Assembly: GCF_037071985.1 (NCBI RefSeq)
Contig: NZ_JAXHDF010000009.1
Span: forward strand, 1 to 64,000
Direction: 5' to 3'
Length of the DNA stretch: 64,000 nucleotides
Source: Pseudogracilibacillus sp037071985
Lineage (GTDB): Bacteria > Bacillota > Bacilli > Bacillales > Amphibacillaceae
The position numbers and the translations under genes were made by a program. Below the pieces are notes generated by a model. The model worked only from the letters and a program-made list of their open reading frames with translations, had not been told where the DNA came from and made no database searches. Below are positions 41,774 through 50,044 of the stretch, in pieces (within the stretch, counting starts at the first letter, position 1; each line of letters opens with the position of its first letter).

Positions 41774-42586
41774 CTACTTTATTCCTGAATGCATAAAGCT
41801 TGAAACAAACTGCTTTTGGAAAATAAAGAAGGCTATCAATAAAGGTAGAATAACGGTTACCGTTCCTGCTGTAATGACTCCCCACTGTGCCCCTGTTTCA
41901 AATGCTTGCGCAAATAAAGCTAATCCAACTGTTAGTGGACGGTTATCAACGGAATCCGTAATAATTAACGGCCACATAAAGTTACTCCAATGTGTACTTA
42001 CCGAAACAAGTGCAAAGGCTACGTACGTCGGTCGAGCGGCTGGAATATATACATGCCATAGCGTTTGCCACCAACGGCTTCCATCCATTTTGGACGCTTC
42101 ATCCAACTCGTAAGGTACTTGTTTAAATGTCTGTCTCATTAAAAACATTCCGAATGCAGAAGCCCAATATGGCATCATCACAGCTAATTTCGTATCAACT
42201 AACCCTAACTGAGCCATAATTTGATAGTTTGGAAATAATAATATTTCCGGTTGAATCATTAACTGTATTAAAAACGCTATGAATAAAATTTCTTTTCCTT
42301 TAAAATTGACTCGCGCAAATGCATAAGCAGCAAGAGTGATTGTCAGTAATTGTACAATTAACACTCCAAATACGATGATTAACGTATTCAAATAATATTT
42401 TAAAAATGGTGCTGCTTCCCAAGCCTCTTTGAAGTTATTCAAGGTTGGATTTTTTGTCCAGAATGGATTAGATCCGCTTATAATCTCACCTGATGGCGAA
42501 ATAGATGTAATAAAAACCCATATTAGTGGGATAAAAAATAATAGTCCTAAGAAAATGAGTAAACAATAGTTGAGTATTTTCCCCAA
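41774..42586 (-). CDS. ABC sugar/glycerophosphate permease, UgpE/MalG type
   Basis: This is a 270-residue inner-membrane permease with six TM helices. The EAA loop is visible (YELDEASKMDGSRWWQTLWHV). It starts with a TTG at 42586 behind AAAGGAAG. Its partner is the permease upstream. The family imports carbohydrates or sn-glycerol-3-phosphate. No ATPase gene is in the operon, so a shared MsmX/UgpC-type ATPase elsewhere must energise it. Confidence 0.88.
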   Translation of the reverse strand: MGKILNYCLLIFLGLLFFIPLIWVFITSISPSGEIISGSNPFWTKNPTLNNFKEAWEAAPFLKYYLNTLIIVFGVLIVQLLTITLAAYAFARVNFKGKEILFIAFLIQLMIQPEILLFPNYQIMAQLGLVDTKLAVMMPYWASAFGMFLMRQTFKQVPYELDEASKMDGSRWWQTLWHVYIPAARPTYVAFALVSVSTHWSNFMWPLIITDSVDNRPLTVGLALFAQAFETGAQWGVITAGTVTVILPLLIAFFIFQKQFVSSFMHSGIK

Positions 42587-42603
42587 AATAATAGCTTCCT
42601 TTC

Positions 42604-43500
42604 CTAATAATGAATTCTTTTATCAAGATAAAAGTAATTAAAAGCTGTTACTGACAATAATATTGCTATTAGAATAATTGTTAATACAGCAGCTTTTCCT
42701 AAGTCCCAATTTGTAAATGCCACTTCATAAATGTAATAAAGAAGTAAATTGGTAGCATTATCAGGGCCACCCTTTGTCATAATGTATAAATGGTCAACAT
42801 TCTTAAATGAGTTTGTAATTGCAACAATCATAACAAAGAGAGTTGTCGGCATAAGCAGTGGAAATGTTATATTTTTAAACATTTGAAACGGTTTTGCTCC
42901 TTCGATTAAAGCAGCTTCATAAACATCTCCAGGTAGATTTTGTAATCCTGCCAAATAAAAGATCATATAAAAACCGGCATCTTTCCAAATAATCATAAAT
43001 ATAATTGCAAACATAGCAAGATTTGGACTACCTAACCAGTTAGGTCCCTGGATACTCAAAAAGTCTAAGAAGCGATCCATTAAACCGTATTTAGGTGTAT
43101 AAACAAATAACCAAATATTCGCAACAGCTATTAAAGGAATTAATGTAGGATAAAAGAAAGCTGTTCGTAAGAAAGAACTCCCTTTAATGTTTTTATTTAC
43201 CCAAATAGCTAAATACATTGCTAAAAAGATACTTGTTGGTACTGTGCCAATTAAAAATAGAATGTTGTTTAGTAATACTTTACGAAATAATTCGTCTGAA
43301 AAAACATTTTTGTATTGATCAAGTCCTGAAAACTGCAACCTAGTTAAAGGACCACTATAAAAACTTAATTTAATTGACTTGATGACAGGATAAAATGTAA
43401 ATAACGACAAGAAAATAAATGATGGAATTAAAAGAGAATAACCAAATAAATTTTCTTTCATACTAACCGATAACCCTTTTTTAGGTTTCTGATGAGCCAT
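42604..43500 (-). CDS. ABC sugar/glycerophosphate permease, UgpA/MalF type
   Basis: This permease of about 298 residues has six TM helices and the EAA loop (GDVYEAALIEGAKPFQMFKNITFP). It is the first permease of the operon. The frame opens at a TTG at 43521; the ATG at 43500 (MAHQKPKKGLS) is preferred from the protein pattern, although GGAGG is rather far upstream. It is separated from the binding-protein gene by a long structured gap. Confidence 0.88.
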   Translation of the reverse strand: MAHQKPKKGLSVSMKENLFGYSLLIPSFIFLSLFTFYPVIKSIKLSFYSGPLTRLQFSGLDQYKNVFSDELFRKVLLNNILFLIGTVPTSIFLAMYLAIWVNKNIKGSSFLRTAFFYPTLIPLIAVANIWLFVYTPKYGLMDRFLDFLSIQGPNWLGSPNLAMFAIIFMIIWKDAGFYMIFYLAGLQNLPGDVYEAALIEGAKPFQMFKNITFPLLMPTTLFVMIVAITNSFKNVDHLYIMTKGGPDNATNLLLYYIYEVAFTNWDLGKAAVLTIILIAILLSVTAFNYFYLDKRIHY

Positions 43501-43524
43501 AATAAAACTAAATACCTCCAATTA

Positions 43525-43642
43525 GAGACTGGGACAAAAGCTAGAAAGAGTTTATTGAAACACGAATGATTACGTTTATAATAGTCGCTACAGAAATACG
43601 GTTCGTGTTTCATATCTACTATTTTGTTTTGTCCCAACCTCC
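43525..43642. repeat. Dispersed hairpin repeat, copy 1
   Basis: TGGGACAAAA (43530-43539) and TTTTGTCCCA (43627-43636) are terminal inverted repeats. The interior (TAGAAAGAGTTTATTGAAAC, then TACGTTTATAATAGTCGCTA) matches 59224-59360. It is a small non-coding repeat inserted between the binding-protein and permease genes. Confidence 0.75.
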
Positions 43643-43780
43643 TATTATATTGTCGCTTTTTTATAAAGCTTAGCGCTTCCATTTTTCTATATTTTGAAAG
43701 AAAAAACTTGCCGCATCATTAAGATAACTAGTTGAATAAATACCTAAAAGACTGCAGCAAGTTGTCACCGGAAATATCTC

Positions 43781-43818
43781 TATACGTAAGCTATAGAACG
43801 TTCTAAAGCTTACGTATA
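43781..43818. repeat. 38-bp near-perfect palindrome
   Basis: TATACGTAAGCT and AGCTTACGTATA surround the palindrome TAGAACGTTCTA, with a single mismatched pair. It lies in the gap after the binding-protein gene and would form a strong hairpin in RNA. Confidence 0.65.
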
Positions 43819-43846
43819 TATAACAGGAACATTTCTTTCATTCATT

Positions 43847-43877
43847 AAAATCCTTTTTCTCTCTAGGATTTTTTTCG
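43847..43877. terminator. Hairpin downstream of the binding-protein gene
   Basis: AAAATCCT and AGGATTTT enclose a 10-base loop next to the stop codon. Such hairpins often reduce read-through into permease genes and stabilise the binding-protein mRNA. The longer T-run is on the plus strand. Confidence 0.5.
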
Positions 43878-43890
43878 TTCATTTAAACTG

Positions 43891-45189
43891 CTAATCTTGG
43901 AACGGTTCTAATATTTTATCAGCTTCTTCTTGGGCATTTTTTAACCCGTCTTCTACAGAAGTGTTGCCTGTTAGAATCGACTGAAGTGCATCATTAAATA
44001 ATTTTTGAATTTCACCGTTTTGGTATGTTGCTAATTCACTATCTGCGTATTCTAATTGCTCACGAGCAACAGTTGATTCAGGGAATACTTCTGTATATTC
44101 CTTTAAAGCTTCTGTTTCATAAGAAGATTCTCTTGTTGCAACATAGCCAGTATCAATTGACCACTGTGCAATAGTCTCTGGTTCTGTTAAGAATTCCATA
44201 AATTTAATTGCTGCTTCACGATTTTCTTCTGGAATATCTTTAAATAAGTAGATATTTCCTCCACCTGTAGGGGAACCATATTGATTATTTGCTGGTAAGA
44301 AAGAAACACCAAAGTCAAATTCAGCATTTTCTTTTACATTTGTTAAGTTTCCTGTTGTATGGAACATCATTGCTGTGTTTCCACTTAAGAAATCTGAAGG
44401 AACGGTTGCCCATTCAATGATTCCTTCAGGCATAATTTTATGTTCATTTCCTAAATCTAACCAGTATTCCATCGACTCTTTCACATATGGAGCATCAAAA
44501 TAAACTTCTTTACCATCTTTCGACATGATGTTTTCTTCCGTCTGTAGTGCTAAAGCTTGAAGCATCCAATATTGGTATCCAGTACTTGGAATTTCTAAGC
44601 CCCACTGCGTTTTTCCTTCATCAATGGTTAATTTTTTACCGTACTCAACTAGTTCATCCCAGTTGGCAGGTGGCTTTTCAGGATCGAGTCCTGCTTCTTT
44701 AAATGCATCTTTATTGTAATATAATACGATTGTACTTCTTTGGAATGGTAAGCTATATACGCTACCGTCAATCGATGAGTTTTCCATGAAAGCACCATAA
44801 AAATCATCTAAATAAGCTTGATCAAATAAAGGTGTTAACTCTTCAATAACATCATTTTCTAATAAAGTAAATAAGTCAATCGAGAATAATACAGCTAATT
44901 CTGGTGCATTACCACCATGTACTGCTGCCATTACTTGTGTCATCGTTTCTTCATAACTTCCACCAAACTTTGCGTTCACCTTAATATCCGGATTATCTTC
45001 TTCAAAATCAGCTACTAGATCATCAACTAAATTTGCGATTGGTCCACCAACTGCTACCGGGAAGTAGAAATCGATTTCAGTTTTATCGCCACTTTTCTCT
45101 TTCTTCTCACTTGCACTATCCCCACCGCCACAGGCTGCTAAAAATACGACAAGTAAGACAGATAATAAAAGCATTAACCCTTTCCTCAT
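43891..45189 (-). CDS. Extracellular solute-binding lipoprotein, UgpB-like
   Basis: This 432-residue lipoprotein has a lipobox (VVFLAACGGG) and the fold of cluster-B sugar/glycerophosphate binding proteins. Features such as GGSYEETMTQVMAAVHGGNAPELAVLF, NSSIDGSVYSLPFQRSTIVLYYNKDAF and SPTGGGNIYLFK are like UgpB, which binds glycerol-3-phosphate and glycerophosphocholine. The ATG at 45189 with AAAGGAGTGGGG is chosen. A leader terminator precedes it. Proximity to glpD/glpP supports a glycerophosphate substrate. Confidence 0.85.
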   Translation of the reverse strand: MRKGLMLLLSVLLVVFLAACGGGDSASEKKEKSGDKTEIDFYFPVAVGGPIANLVDDLVADFEEDNPDIKVNAKFGGSYEETMTQVMAAVHGGNAPELAVLFSIDLFTLLENDVIEELTPLFDQAYLDDFYGAFMENSSIDGSVYSLPFQRSTIVLYYNKDAFKEAGLDPEKPPANWDELVEYGKKLTIDEGKTQWGLEIPSTGYQYWMLQALALQTEENIMSKDGKEVYFDAPYVKESMEYWLDLGNEHKIMPEGIIEWATVPSDFLSGNTAMMFHTTGNLTNVKENAEFDFGVSFLPANNQYGSPTGGGNIYLFKDIPEENREAAIKFMEFLTEPETIAQWSIDTGYVATRESSYETEALKEYTEVFPESTVAREQLEYADSELATYQNGEIQKLFNDALQSILTGNTSVEDGLKNAQEEADKILEPFQD

Positions 45190-45212
45190 TAACCCCACTC
45201 CTTTTTTTGGAA

Positions 45213-45272
45213 GTAAAAAATCCCCATGGTTAAATAAATTGATTGCACACCAATTTATGAAACACATGGGGG
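45213..45272 (-). promoter_or_regulatory. Leader terminator of the ugpB-like operon
   Basis: On the minus strand CCCCATG (45271-45265) pairs with CATGGGG (45228-45222) followed by ATTTTTT. It lies between the promoter region and the start of the binding-protein gene, like the glpD leader. It is a candidate second GlpP target. Confidence 0.6.
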
Positions 45273-45582
45273 TTCTCTCTACTCCAACCCAATAATATTA
45301 TTTCCTTCATTTTATATGAATAGAAAAATTATGTCAATATACCTAAATATTTAATTTATGTAAATAGAAATTAAATATTTTTTATTATCTGAACTATTCT
45401 CGCTTCTAGATTCTACAAGCTTCGTACAATTGTTCTTTCACTCCGAACAATTACGTATAACTTTTTTATATTGTTCGTTTAAAATCGCTCTCAAAAGGAA
45501 TAGATATGTAAAACAGAATATCGTTTTTATTTTTGGAAATGCTAAAGAAGAATAGTTTAAAAAGTTAGAGGAGGCAAATAAA
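45273..45582. other. Divergent promoter region
   Basis: About 310 bp between the ugpB-like leader and the YkuS-like gene. It is AT-rich and should hold promoters for both directions; no clear pair of boxes or ORF stands out. Confidence 0.35.
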
Positions 45583-45825
45583 ATGGCACGAATCGGAGTT
45601 GAACCGGCACTTTCAAATGTAAAAAAAGCATTAAAGGAAATGGGACATGAAGTAGTAGAAATTCAATCCGAGGAGGATGCTACAGGTTGTGATAGCATTG
45701 TTATCTCAGGTTCAGACAAGGATATGATGGGAATTGCCGATGTTGCAATCGAAGGTTCTGTAATTAATGCCGAAGGATCAACATTAGATGAAATCTGCGA
45801 AATGGTTGAAAAAAGAGTACATTAA
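45583..45825 (+). CDS. ykuS: UPF0180 family protein YkuS
   Basis: This 80-residue protein matches B. subtilis YkuS (UPF0180) along its length: MARIGVEPALSNVKKALKEMG, then ATGCDSIVISGSDKDMMGI. GAGGAGG precedes the ATG. The function is unknown. It is a single gene ended by the hairpin at 45843-45872. Confidence 0.88.
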   Translation: MARIGVEPALSNVKKALKEMGHEVVEIQSEEDATGCDSIVISGSDKDMMGIADVAIEGSVINAEGSTLDEICEMVEKRVH

Positions 45826-45842
45826 GTAAACATGATATAAAA

Positions 45843-45872
45843 GTCCACACCGCTAAATGGTGTGGATTTTTT
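45843..45872 (+). terminator. Terminator of ykuS
   Basis: TCCACACC and GGTGTGGA flank a 7-base loop, then TTTTTT. Confidence 0.88.
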
Positions 45873-46102
45873 AATTCATAGACATTATTTCAAGAAGAAA
45901 ACAATCGTAATAAAAACTTAACATCTAATTTCCTTGGTAGGTGTTTATGAATGGTTAGTAAGGGGGATGTAATTTAGTAACTTTATACATGAAGCTAACT
46001 TCTTCTTTTACTTTACTTAAAACAAATTTACATAGAGTATTTTGTAAAATCTTGAAATACCGTAAACACCTTTTTCTAAAATTATCTTTAGGGGTGACGA
46101 TT

Positions 46103-47035
46103 ATGAAAGGCATTGTATTAGCAGGCGGAACAGGTTCACGTCTTTTGCCGAGTACGAATAGTACAAATAAACATTTGCTGACTATCTATGATAAGCCGAT
46201 GATTTACTACCCGATTTCCGTTTTAATGTTAGGAGGAATTACCGATATTCTTATTATTTGTACGAAAGAAGATCAATCTCGTTTCCAAGACTTATTAGGC
46301 GATGGAAGTTCATTTGGCATTCAACTTTCATATGAAATCCAAGAGGAACCAAATGGAATTCCTGAAGCATTAACCATTGGAGAAAAATTTATTGGGACAG
46401 ACGATGTTACGCTTATCCTTGCAGATAACATCTTCTTTGGCCAAGGGTTTACAAATGTCATTCGGCAAGCGATTCGCGATAATCAGCATGCTACCATTTT
46501 CGGCTATCGTGTAAAGGATCCACAACGATTTGGTGTCATTGAGTTCGATGAGCAGCAAAATGTTATTTCACTTGAAGAAAAACCGGAGCAACCTAAATCT
46601 GATTTTGCCGCAACAGGATTATATATTTACGATCATCAAGCAGTTAAGATGGTGAAGAAATTATCATTCTCTAAACGAGGGGAACTGGAAATAACCGATT
46701 TAAATAAATTATATCTTGAAAAAGGACAATTGAAGGTGCAGTTACTTGGGCGTGGGTTTGCTTGGATGGATGCAGGTACCCATGAAGCTTTGTTTGAAGC
46801 CTCAGCATTCGTTAAAAGTATTCAAGACCGCCAAGGGTTCAAAGTTGCCTGCCTTGAAGAAATTGCATACTATCTTGGGTTTATTTCGAAAGAGGACCTT
46901 TATGAAATCGGAAAGCGAATGGAAAACAATGAATACGGAACATATTTATTGGAACTGGCAGAACGAAAACATACCCAACAATATTGGGATGAATCCATAC
47001 ATTATCCCCACTTGAGGCCGGTAAGACATGGATAA
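46103..47035 (+). CDS. rfbA: Glucose-1-phosphate thymidylyltransferase
   Basis: This enzyme of about 310 residues makes dTDP-glucose from glucose-1-phosphate and dTTP. It has GIVLAGGTGSRLLPSTNSTNKHLL (nucleotide and Mg site; the usual GTRLxPxT reads GSRLLPST), KPMIYYPISVLMLGGI, and LADNIFFGQGF. The frame is open from 45989, but AGGGGTGA places the start at 46103. It is the first gene of a seven-gene, tightly packed operon for an amino-deoxy sugar. Confidence 0.93.
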   Translation: MKGIVLAGGTGSRLLPSTNSTNKHLLTIYDKPMIYYPISVLMLGGITDILIICTKEDQSRFQDLLGDGSSFGIQLSYEIQEEPNGIPEALTIGEKFIGTDDVTLILADNIFFGQGFTNVIRQAIRDNQHATIFGYRVKDPQRFGVIEFDEQQNVISLEEKPEQPKSDFAATGLYIYDHQAVKMVKKLSFSKRGELEITDLNKLYLEKGQLKVQLLGRGFAWMDAGTHEALFEASAFVKSIQDRQGFKVACLEEIAYYLGFISKEDLYEIGKRMENNEYGTYLLELAERKHTQQYWDESIHYPHLRPVRHG

Positions 47036-48050
47036 TTCTAAGCCAACATTGTTAATAACCGGTGGTGCAGGGTTTATCGGTTCTAATTTTGTTACGTATT
47101 TTACGAAAAAACACCCGGACAAACAGCTTATTAATATCGATAAATTAACGTATGCCAGTTCCGTAGATTACATCGCAAATCTACCCAATAAAAATTATAC
47201 ATTTATTCAAGGTGATATTACGGATGTTAAATTCGTTAATGAGTTATTTAATTCCTTTACAATTACAGGAATCATTAACTTTGCTGCCGAGTCACACGTA
47301 GATCGTTCGATCAATTGTGCAAAAACATTTATGGCAACCAATGTATACGGTGCATTTAATTTGATAAATAGTGCCAAAACACATTGGGAAAAACAAGGAA
47401 ACATACATACTAATCGATTTCATCAAATCTCAACTGATGAAGTATACGGTTCACTCGGAGCTAATGGAAGTTTTCATGAAGATACACCATATGATCCACG
47501 CAACCCTTATAGTGCCTCTAAAGCGAGTGCTGATTTAATTGTAAAAAGTTTCGCTTATACGTACGGAATGAATGTCGTCATTTCGAGTTGTTCTAATAAT
47601 TATGGACCGAATCAACATAAAGAAAAGTTTATTCCGACGATTATTTCAAAAGCAATAAAGAAAGAAGAAATTCCTATTTACGGAGATGGCGAGAATATCC
47701 GTGATTGGCTTTATGTGATGGACCATTGCCGAGCAATCGACTTAATATTTCATCATGCAAATCGTTTAGATAAATATAATATTGGTGGAAATTGTGAACA
47801 GACCAACAATACGATTGCTAAAAAAGTATGCGCTCTACTTGATGAACATCCGCTTACGAAAAAAGATGGATTTAAACATGAACAATTAATAACGTATATA
47901 GATGATCGTCTAGGTCATGACCGTAGATATTCAGTTGACGATTCAAAGTTAAGGAAAAATCTAGGGTGGAAACAAAAAGTTATGTTAGAGGAAGGGTTAG
48001 AAAAAACAGTGGACTGGTATGTGAGAAAATGGAAAGAAAAAATATGTTAA
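47028..48050 (+). CDS. rfbB: dTDP-glucose 4,6-dehydratase
   Basis: This 340-residue NAD-dependent extended SDR converts dTDP-glucose to dTDP-4-keto-6-deoxyglucose. It has GGAGFIGSN, the DKLTYAS block, TDEVYGSLG with the active-site Asp-Glu pair, YSASKA (Tyr-x-x-x-Lys) and RHNxGPxQ as SNNYGPNQ. It overlaps rfbA by 8 bp and the next gene by 7 bp. Its product is the substrate of the WecE-like aminotransferase encoded four genes on. Confidence 0.95.
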   Translation: MDNSKPTLLITGGAGFIGSNFVTYFTKKHPDKQLINIDKLTYASSVDYIANLPNKNYTFIQGDITDVKFVNELFNSFTITGIINFAAESHVDRSINCAKTFMATNVYGAFNLINSAKTHWEKQGNIHTNRFHQISTDEVYGSLGANGSFHEDTPYDPRNPYSASKASADLIVKSFAYTYGMNVVISSCSNNYGPNQHKEKFIPTIISKAIKKEEIPIYGDGENIRDWLYVMDHCRAIDLIFHHANRLDKYNIGGNCEQTNNTIAKKVCALLDEHPLTKKDGFKHEQLITYIDDRLGHDRRYSVDDSKLRKNLGWKQKVMLEEGLEKTVDWYVRKWKEKIC

Positions 48051-49015
48051 TCTCTGTCGTCATCCCCGTATACGGGTGTAATCATTGTTTACTTGAATTA
48101 ACAGAACGAATTTCCCAAACATTAGAGGAAATTACAGATGCATATGAAATTATTTATATCAATGATGGAAGCCCTGATGATTCATGGTCGACTATCGTGA
48201 GTTTATGTAAATTAGATTCAAGAATTAAAGGAATCCATTTATCACGTAATTTTGGCCAACATCATGCCATCACGGCTGGTCTTGATTATGCCCGTGGTAA
48301 ATGGATTGTTGTGATGGACTGTGATTTACAAGATCGTCCAGAAGAAATCCGGAGATTGTATGAAAAAGCTCAAGAAGGTTATGATGTCGTTTTTGCTTCA
48401 AGAGAAGAACGTCAAGATTCATTGATAAAAAAACAGAGTTCAAAATATTTTTATAAAATTTATAACTATTTAGCAAACCAATCAAGTGACCATCAGGTTG
48501 CCAACTTCAGTATTAGCTCTCATAGAGTAATAGAGGGTTTTCGCAAAATGAGAGAACAAAATCGAATTTTTCCATTATTTATCCAATGGATGGGATTCAA
48601 AACTGCCTATCTACCTGTTAAACACCAACAACGAAGAGCTGGAAAGTCTTCCTATAGCTTTAAAAAGTTAATTATTTTAGCGACCGATGTAATTATTTCT
48701 CAATCCAACAAACCACTTCGCTTTTCGATTCAAGCAGGTTTGTTCATTGCTTTTTTTTCATTTTTATATGGGGTCTACTTGTTTATACGTTATTTTTTCT
48801 TAGCCAAACAAGTTCCCGGTTGGACCAGTTTAATGGTTTCCATTTTCTTTTTTGGCGGGTTGATTTTATTCAATCTAGGCATTATCGGCCTTTATTTAGG
48901 TAAAGTTTTCAACGAAACAAAAGCCCGTCCACTATATTTAATAAAAGATGAACGCAACATACTTGTCGAAGGAGATGATATTCATGAACGGGTTGAAACC
49001 GACTCCCTGGGATAA
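48044..49015 (+). CDS. Polyprenyl-phosphate glycosyltransferase, GT2 (GtrB/ArnC-like)
   Basis: This protein of about 323 residues has an N-terminal GT-A domain (ISVVIPVYG, YIINDGSPDDS, LSRNFGQHHAITAGLDYA, VMDCDLQDRPEE) and two C-terminal TM helices. This is the layout of enzymes that move a sugar from a nucleotide to undecaprenyl phosphate (GtrB, ArnC, CsbB, YkoT). The ATG at 48044 has GGAAAG upstream; the ATG at 48029 is an alternative. In this operon the donor should be the dTDP-amino sugar. Confidence 0.9.
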   Translation: MLISVVIPVYGCNHCLLELTERISQTLEEITDAYEIIYINDGSPDDSWSTIVSLCKLDSRIKGIHLSRNFGQHHAITAGLDYARGKWIVVMDCDLQDRPEEIRRLYEKAQEGYDVVFASREERQDSLIKKQSSKYFYKIYNYLANQSSDHQVANFSISSHRVIEGFRKMREQNRIFPLFIQWMGFKTAYLPVKHQQRRAGKSSYSFKKLIILATDVIISQSNKPLRFSIQAGLFIAFFSFLYGVYLFIRYFFLAKQVPGWTSLMVSIFFFGGLILFNLGIIGLYLGKVFNETKARPLYLIKDERNILVEGDDIHERVETDSLG

Positions 49016-49667
49016 GAGAACGTTTCACATCGATACGTACGAAGTGATTGATATAAATGAAGATACATTGAAGTTAACAGATGAGTTAGAAGGCCATTAT
49101 ACATTAAAAATTGATCCATTAACAAACCATCAGATTGTACATGAACATGGTTTTTATTATGTAGACTCTTTAATTGAACCGCGGTGCAATAGAGAAAATC
49201 TACAACTCTTTCACCGGAATACTGTCTTTTTAACTAATGATTATGAACCGGAAAAATTGTTAGATATCGCTGCTACTACTTTTGAACATGGCCGCTTTCA
49301 TAGGGACTTTAACATCCCAAATAAATTGGCAGACGAGAGATACATGCGATGGGTAAAAGACCTAATTGATGAAGACTGTATGTATGCCCTTGTTTATGAC
49401 GAAAAAGAAGTAGGATTTTATGGGTTTAAAGATGATGCTGTTTTGCTATTAAGTATCGATCCTGCTTACCAAGGAGCAAAACTGGCAAAACCATTTACGA
49501 GCATGGCTGTAAAAAAACAGTTTCAACAAGGATATGATCAGTTAAAAACATCAATTTCGGCAGCAAATTTAAAGTCTTTAAATTTGTTTCTACAACTTGG
49601 TTTTACCTTACATAAAACAGTTGATGTGTATCATAAGTTAAACAGCGAATCATTAAAGGATGTGTAA
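48984..49667 (+). CDS. GNAT acetyltransferase, WecD/RffC-like
   Basis: This 227-residue protein has a C-terminal GNAT fold and an N-terminal domain as in WecD, the dTDP-Fuc4N N-acetyltransferase. The region FEHGRFHRDFNIPNKLADERYMRWVK corresponds to the WecD stretch before the acetyl-CoA domain, and LSIDPAYQGAKLAKPF is the CoA-binding part. GGAG at 48971 selects the ATG at 48984; it overlaps the glycosyltransferase gene by 32 bp. It would N-acetylate the 4-amino group made by the aminotransferase. Confidence 0.75.
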   Translation: MNGLKPTPWDKRTFHIDTYEVIDINEDTLKLTDELEGHYTLKIDPLTNHQIVHEHGFYYVDSLIEPRCNRENLQLFHRNTVFLTNDYEPEKLLDIAATTFEHGRFHRDFNIPNKLADERYMRWVKDLIDEDCMYALVYDEKEVGFYGFKDDAVLLLSIDPAYQGAKLAKPFTSMAVKKQFQQGYDQLKTSISAANLKSLNLFLQLGFTLHKTVDVYHKLNSESLKDV

Positions 49668-49669
49668 GA

Positions 49670-50035
49670 TTGGGATATATGTATATAGCTTTAACAATCG
49701 GCTTTACTGTCTACGGTCAACTCATACTCAAATGGCGTATCGACCAAGTTGGGAATTTACCAGACCAAACTGTAAGTAAATTGATCGCGATAATTACTTT
49801 ATTAATTGATCCATTTATTTTATCCGGATTACTATCCGCTTTCATTGCATCTCTTTTTTGGATGGCGACAATGACTAAATTTGATATTAGTTATGCTTAC
49901 CCATTTATGAGTTTATCCTTTGCGCTTGTGTTTCTTTTGTCTGCCTTTCTGTTCGCTGAACCTGTCACCATTCAGAAAGTGGTTGGACTCGCATTTATTG
50001 TAGTGGGAATTTTTATTTCAAGTCAAAGTATATGA
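49670..50035 (+). CDS. EamA/SMR-like four-TM protein, probable sugar-lipid flippase
   Basis: This 121-residue protein has four TM helices of the SMR/EamA kind (GYMYIALTIGFTVYGQLILKW, ISYAYPFMSLSFALVFLLSA). It starts at a TTG behind AAAGGATG. In the Ara4N pathway such small proteins (ArnE/ArnF) flip undecaprenyl-phosphate-aminosugar across the membrane, and the position between transferase and aminotransferase supports the same job here. A drug-efflux role is the alternative. Confidence 0.75.
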   Translation: MGYMYIALTIGFTVYGQLILKWRIDQVGNLPDQTVSKLIAIITLLIDPFILSGLLSAFIASLFWMATMTKFDISYAYPFMSLSFALVFLLSAFLFAEPVTIQKVVGLAFIVVGIFISSQSI

Positions 50036-50044
50036 GGTGATGAA

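Noticed and set aside
43458..43682. 74-codon leftward frame across the dispersed repeat
   Set aside because: It reads through the non-coding hairpin repeat and overlaps the true start of the permease gene.
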